Both the position numbers and the translations under genes were made by a program. A stretch of DNA of 17,562 nucleotides from contig CALDPJ010000243.1 of NCBI GenBank assembly GCA_937911795.1, forward strand, positions 1 through 17,562, in the 5' to 3' direction. This DNA is from an uncultured Flavobacteriales bacterium (GTDB taxonomy: Bacteria; Bacteroidota; Bacteroidia; Flavobacteriales_D; SKUL01). The notes under the pieces are model-generated. The model was given only the letters and a program-made list of their open reading frames with translations. It had not been told where the DNA came from and ran no database searches. Within the stretch, counting starts at the first letter, position 1, and every line of letters begins with the position of its first letter. Below, piece by piece: positions 14,493-17,562 of the stretch.

Positions 14493-16832
14493 ATGACAAT
14501 TTTGAAGAACCATCTGCTACTAACACTACTGTTTTTGCTGGTCTCTGCTGCAGGCTTTGCTCAGAACCATGCAACCATCCGGGGATTTGTGTACGACCGG
14601 GAAGATGGTGAACCGGTTATTTTTACAAACGTGTATCTTGAAGGAACGACCTACGGAGCCGCAACAGATGTAAACGGATATTACTCTATATCCCAGATTC
14701 CACCGGGCTCGTACACCTTAATGGTTACCACTATTGGCTACGATACAACGCGTGTGGATGTATCTGTAAAACGTGGTGATGTTCTCAATGAGCGATTGCT
14801 GATAGCGGAATCAAGTGTGCAAATGACCGAATTTGAGGTTTCTGCCGAACGACAAGAGGCTCAGACCCAGGTTCAGATGTCAGTTCAAAAAATTACACCC
14901 CGGGAAATGGAACGACTGCCATCCATCGGTGGAGAACCAGACCTTGCTCAATATTTACAAGTATTGCCCGGGGTAATTTTCACAGGTGACCAGGGAGGTC
15001 AATTGTACATTCGCGGTGGTTCACCGATTCAAAACGTAGTATTGTTAGACGGAGCAACCATCTTTCAGCCATTCCACAGTATTGGTCTTTTTTCGGTTTT
15101 TGAAACTGACCTGATCAGAAATGCCGACATCTATACCGGTGGTTTCGGTGCTCGTTACGGAGGTCGTGTGAGTTCTGTGATGGATATCACCACACGCGAC
15201 GGAAACAAACGACGGGTCAGCGGATTGATTGGTGCCACCACATTCGGTGCCAAAGCCCTGGTTGAAGGACCGATTAAAAAACAAACCGACGACAGCTACG
15301 GTTCTTCCAGTTTCGTTTTCTCAGCGAAACATTCTTACCTTGATCAAAGCTCAAAATTCATCTATGATTACATCGATGAAGATGGTCTTCCCTTCAACTA
15401 TACCGACCTCTATGGAAAAGTTTCCCTCAACACAGGTAACGGAAGTAAAGTCAATTTCTTTGGATTTTCATTTAACGACAACGTGAGCTATCAGGCACTT
15501 TCGAACCTCAACTGGAGGGCTTTGGGTGGAGGAACAAATTTCATTCTGATACCCGGAGGAAGTTCCACCATAATGGAAGGGAATTTCTCGATTTCGGATT
15601 ATAAAATTGAACTCAGCGAAAGTGATTTACCTCCCCGCACAAGCGGAATCAACAATTTCGACCTTGGGCTTCGTTTTAAATATTTCCTGGGTGAAGATGA
15701 ATTTAAATACGGCATCAATGTTTCCGGTTTCAGTTCTGATTTTACTTTCTTTAATCAGTACAATCTTCAAATCGTGCAGGAGTCGACCAGTACCGAAATC
15801 GCCGGATTCCTATCCTATACCGCCCGGCTTGGAAATCTGATCCTGGAACCCAGTTTCCGGTTGCACTACTACAGTTCCCTTTCTGTAGCTTCTCCCGAAC
15901 CTCGACTCGGGGTTAAATACAACGTAACTGAATTTTTCCGATTGAAAGGTGCCGGAGGATTGTACAGTCAGAACCTGATTGCAGCCAATTCAGACCGCGA
16001 TGTAGTAAACCTGTTCTATGGATATCTGGCCAGTCCGGAAAATCTTCCCTCAACTTTTATTCAGGAAGACGGAACTGTTAAAGACATTAATAATCCAATC
16101 CAGCGAGCAGCACATGCAATTTTGGGATTTGAATGGGACGTCACCCGTCGTATTAATTTAAACGTTGAGGGTTATTACAAGCACTTTCCGCAAATTACAA
16201 ACCTCAACCGCAACAAAATCTACGAAGACAATTCGGACGTTAACACTCAACACATTCCGGACAACCTGAAGAAAGATTTCGTGGTGGAAACCGGTAAAGC
16301 TTACGGACTTGATTTTGTTTTGAAATACGAAGAGAAAAATTATTATTTCTGGGCCGTTTATTCGCTTGCCTATACTGATCGTTGGGATGGGTTTCAAACT
16401 TATAATCCTGTATTCGACCGCCGGCACAACGTCAACCTCGTGGCTTCCTACTCATGGGGTAAAGACAACCGTTGGGCTGCAGATCTCCGCTGGAATTTTG
16501 GTTCCGGATTTCCGTTTACACAAACGGCAGGATATTATGGCCCTGAACCGGATTTCTCGGGTGGTATCGACGCTGATATTTCCGAAACCAATGCCAACGA
16601 TGTTTCAATCATTTTCGGTGAGCTCAACAAAGGTCGACTCCCGGATTATCATCGTCTGGATTTCAGTCTTTCCCGAAACTTTAAACTCAGCGACCGTTCG
16701 AACATTGAGGTCAATTTAAGCGTAACGAATCTCTACGACCGCGAAAATGTTTTCTACGTCGACCGCGTGCAATACGAAACGGTTTATCAGCTTCCGTTGA
16801 TGCCGAGTTTGGGTGTCAACTGGCGATTTTAA
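14493..16832 (+). CDS. TonB-dependent outer-membrane receptor with carboxypeptidase-regulatory-like N-terminal domain
   Basis: This protein has 779 residues from the ATG at 14493. The frame opens 36 bases earlier at a TTG, but that would add 12 residues before a clean signal peptide (1-23, LLVSAAGFAQ), so I reject it. Residues about 27-105 are a carboxypeptidase-D-regulatory-like domain (TIRGFVYDREDGEPVIFTNV, DVNGYYSISQIPPGSYTL). The plug follows at about 130-235 (LAQYLQVLPGVIF, QLYIRGGSPIQNVVLLDGAT, GGFGARYGGRVSSVMDI). The rest is a 22-strand-type barrel ending in a terminal Phe (VNWRF), as the BAM machinery expects. Such receptors import substrates with TonB energy. No SusD partner, siderophore gene or regulator lies nearby, so the ligand is unknown. 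The possible -7 box CACATTTG (14452-14459) has one mismatch. Confidence 0.93.
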   Translation: MTILKNHLLLTLLFLLVSAAGFAQNHATIRGFVYDREDGEPVIFTNVYLEGTTYGAATDVNGYYSISQIPPGSYTLMVTTIGYDTTRVDVSVKRGDVLNERLLIAESSVQMTEFEVSAERQEAQTQVQMSVQKITPREMERLPSIGGEPDLAQYLQVLPGVIFTGDQGGQLYIRGGSPIQNVVLLDGATIFQPFHSIGLFSVFETDLIRNADIYTGGFGARYGGRVSSVMDITTRDGNKRRVSGLIGATTFGAKALVEGPIKKQTDDSYGSSSFVFSAKHSYLDQSSKFIYDYIDEDGLPFNYTDLYGKVSLNTGNGSKVNFFGFSFNDNVSYQALSNLNWRALGGGTNFILIPGGSSTIMEGNFSISDYKIELSESDLPPRTSGINNFDLGLRFKYFLGEDEFKYGINVSGFSSDFTFFNQYNLQIVQESTSTEIAGFLSYTARLGNLILEPSFRLHYYSSLSVASPEPRLGVKYNVTEFFRLKGAGGLYSQNLIAANSDRDVVNLFYGYLASPENLPSTFIQEDGTVKDINNPIQRAAHAILGFEWDVTRRINLNVEGYYKHFPQITNLNRNKIYEDNSDVNTQHIPDNLKKDFVVETGKAYGLDFVLKYEEKNYYFWAVYSLAYTDRWDGFQTYNPVFDRRHNVNLVASYSWGKDNRWAADLRWNFGSGFPFTQTAGYYGPEPDFSGGIDADISETNANDVSIIFGELNKGRLPDYHRLDFSLSRNFKLSDRSNIEVNLSVTNLYDRENVFYVDRVQYETVYQLPLMPSLGVNWRF

Positions 16833-16887
16833 CAGATTGGCAGCTATTTATTCCTGAATCACAACCCTTTCCGAATTCTCCTGCGGG

Positions 16888-16901
16888 GTGCCGATGGGCA
16901 C
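16888..16901 (+). terminator. Possible weak terminator hairpin after the TonB receptor gene
   Basis: GTGCC and GGCAC form a 5-bp GC-rich stem with a GATG loop, followed by an AT-rich stretch (ACTATTTTATT) about 55 bases past the receptor stop. The stem is short and the T-run broken, so this is tentative. Confidence 0.25.
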
Positions 16902-16911
16902 ACTATTTTAT

Positions 16912-16919
16912 TAACTTTG
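16912..16919 (+). promoter_or_regulatory. Candidate -7 box for pyrG
   Basis: TAACTTTG is a full TAnnTTTG match, 31 bases before the pyrG ATG, within the 118-base gap after the TonB receptor gene. No clear TTG is seen at the -33 position. Confidence 0.5.
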
Positions 16920-16950
16920 TATCCCGTAGTTACCATCTGATTGTAAACTC

Positions 16951-17562
16951 ATGTTTTCACAACCAAAGTACATCTTCGTAACGGGCGGGGTTACCTCTTC
17001 TCTTGGCAAAGGCATCATTTCAGCATCCCTTGCAAAACTATTGCAGGCCAGGGGCTTTCGGGTGACGATTCAAAAACTGGATCCGTATATCAACATCGAT
17101 CCGGGCACACTCAATCCGTACGAACACGGAGAGTGTTTTGTAACGGATGACGGTGCCGAAACAGATCTCGATCTCGGTCACTATGAACGGTTCCTGAATA
17201 TTTCCACTTCCCAGGCAAACAATGTCACCACCGGAAGGATTTATCAATCGGTCATCAACAAAGAACGACGCGGAGATTATCTTGGAAAAACCGTACAGGT
17301 GATTCCGCACATTACCGACGAAATAAAAGAACGTATTCAGATTCTCGGCAAAACCGGTGATTACGATTTTATCATCACCGAAATCGGTGGTACCGTGGGC
17401 GATATTGAATCGCTGCCGTATGTAGAAACCGTGCGTCAATTGAAATGGGAACTCGGCAAGAATTGCCTGGTGATTCACCTCACCTTGCTCCCCTATCTTG
17501 CTGCTGCCGGCGAACTGAAAACCAAACCCACCCAGCACTCGGTCAAAATGCTGCTCGAACTG
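16951..17562 (+). CDS. pyrG: CTP synthase (N-terminal 204 codons; gene runs off right edge)
   Basis: The frame is open from the ATG at 16951 to the window end with no stop. The synthase (amidoligase) domain is unmistakable: KYIFVTGGVTSSLGKGI (6-22) with the P-loop, QKLDPYINIDPGTLNPYEHG (41-60), DDGAETDLDLGHYERF (66-81), IYQSVINKERRGDYLGKTVQ (98-117), EIGGTVGDIESLPYVE (144-159), and HSVKMLLEL at the edge. CTP synthase makes CTP from UTP, ATP and glutamine in pyrimidine synthesis. The C-terminal glutaminase domain lies outside the window. The -7 box TAACTTTG at 16912-16919 places a transcript start about 25 bases before the ATG, so pyrG probably has its own promoter rather than reading through from the receptor gene. 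Confidence 0.97.
   Translation, partial: MFSQPKYIFVTGGVTSSLGKGIISASLAKLLQARGFRVTIQKLDPYINIDPGTLNPYEHGECFVTDDGAETDLDLGHYERFLNISTSQANNVTTGRIYQSVINKERRGDYLGKTVQVIPHITDEIKERIQILGKTGDYDFIITEIGGTVGDIESLPYVETVRQLKWELGKNCLVIHLTLLPYLAAAGELKTKPTQHSVKMLLEL

Noticed and set aside
14493..16832. SusC/SusD glycan-uptake locus
   Set aside because: No SusD-like lipoprotein gene or glycoside hydrolase follows the receptor; the next gene is pyrG.
17038..17538. 166-codon minus-strand open frame at the right end
   Set aside because: It is antisense to the highly conserved pyrG coding sequence.
1..17562. tRNA genes, CRISPR arrays, insertion sequences, riboswitches and attachment sites
   Set aside because: All intergenic gaps are under 200 bases and I saw no cloverleaf, spaced repeat array, terminal inverted repeats with a transposase, or known riboswitch core.

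Overview
The window is a chromosomal segment from a member of the Bacteroidota, probably a Flavobacteriales-type marine or aquatic lineage (the order-level guess is weak). The supporting evidence is: two secreted enzymes ending in type IX secretion (T9SS) C-terminal sorting domains; a DUF5606 protein; a short AMP nucleosidase of the Bacteroidota type; a carboxypeptidase-regulatory-domain TonB receptor; an NA37 nucleoid-associated protein; almost no Shine-Dalgarno sequences; and repeated matches to the Bacteroidota -7 promoter box TAnnTTTG just upstream of genes. I see no tRNA, rRNA, CRISPR array, transposase, integrase or phage gene. No gene-free stretch exceeds about 200 bases.

Left part (1-5256): genes alternate in direction and each looks monocistronic. 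In order they are a secreted CotH-like kinase protein with a lamin-tail domain (minus strand, cut by the left edge), an NA37/NdpA-type nucleoid protein (+), an exported dienelactone-hydrolase-family protein (-), a thiol peroxidase that lacks the usual resolving cysteine (+), and a T9SS-exported esterase (-). The convergent ends are only 5 bases apart.

Middle (5456-7169): three plus-strand envelope genes, namely a small outer-membrane beta-barrel protein, a DoxX-family membrane protein and a two-TM LiaF-like protein with repeated xFGS strands. From 7179 to 12493, four minus-strand genes follow. The HsdR_N-type PD-(D/E)XK protein and a large T9SS-exported subtilase overlap by up to 41 bases. 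Then, from their own promoter, a DUF5606 protein with a lysine-rich histone-H1-like tail is coupled to an M3 oligoendopeptidase that appears to start at TTG.

Right part (12565-17562): a plus-strand run of housekeeping genes, amn (AMP nucleosidase) and holA (DNA polymerase III delta), 5 bases apart, then an orphan TonB-dependent receptor and the first 204 codons of pyrG (CTP synthase).

Functionally this is mostly core genome mixed with cell-surface and exported proteins. I do not find a convincing multi-gene novel system. The most unusual items are the Tpx without its resolving cysteine, the stand-alone nuclease-fold protein beside the replication and purine genes, the CotH/lamin-tail protein, and the DUF5606 protein with a basic tail.
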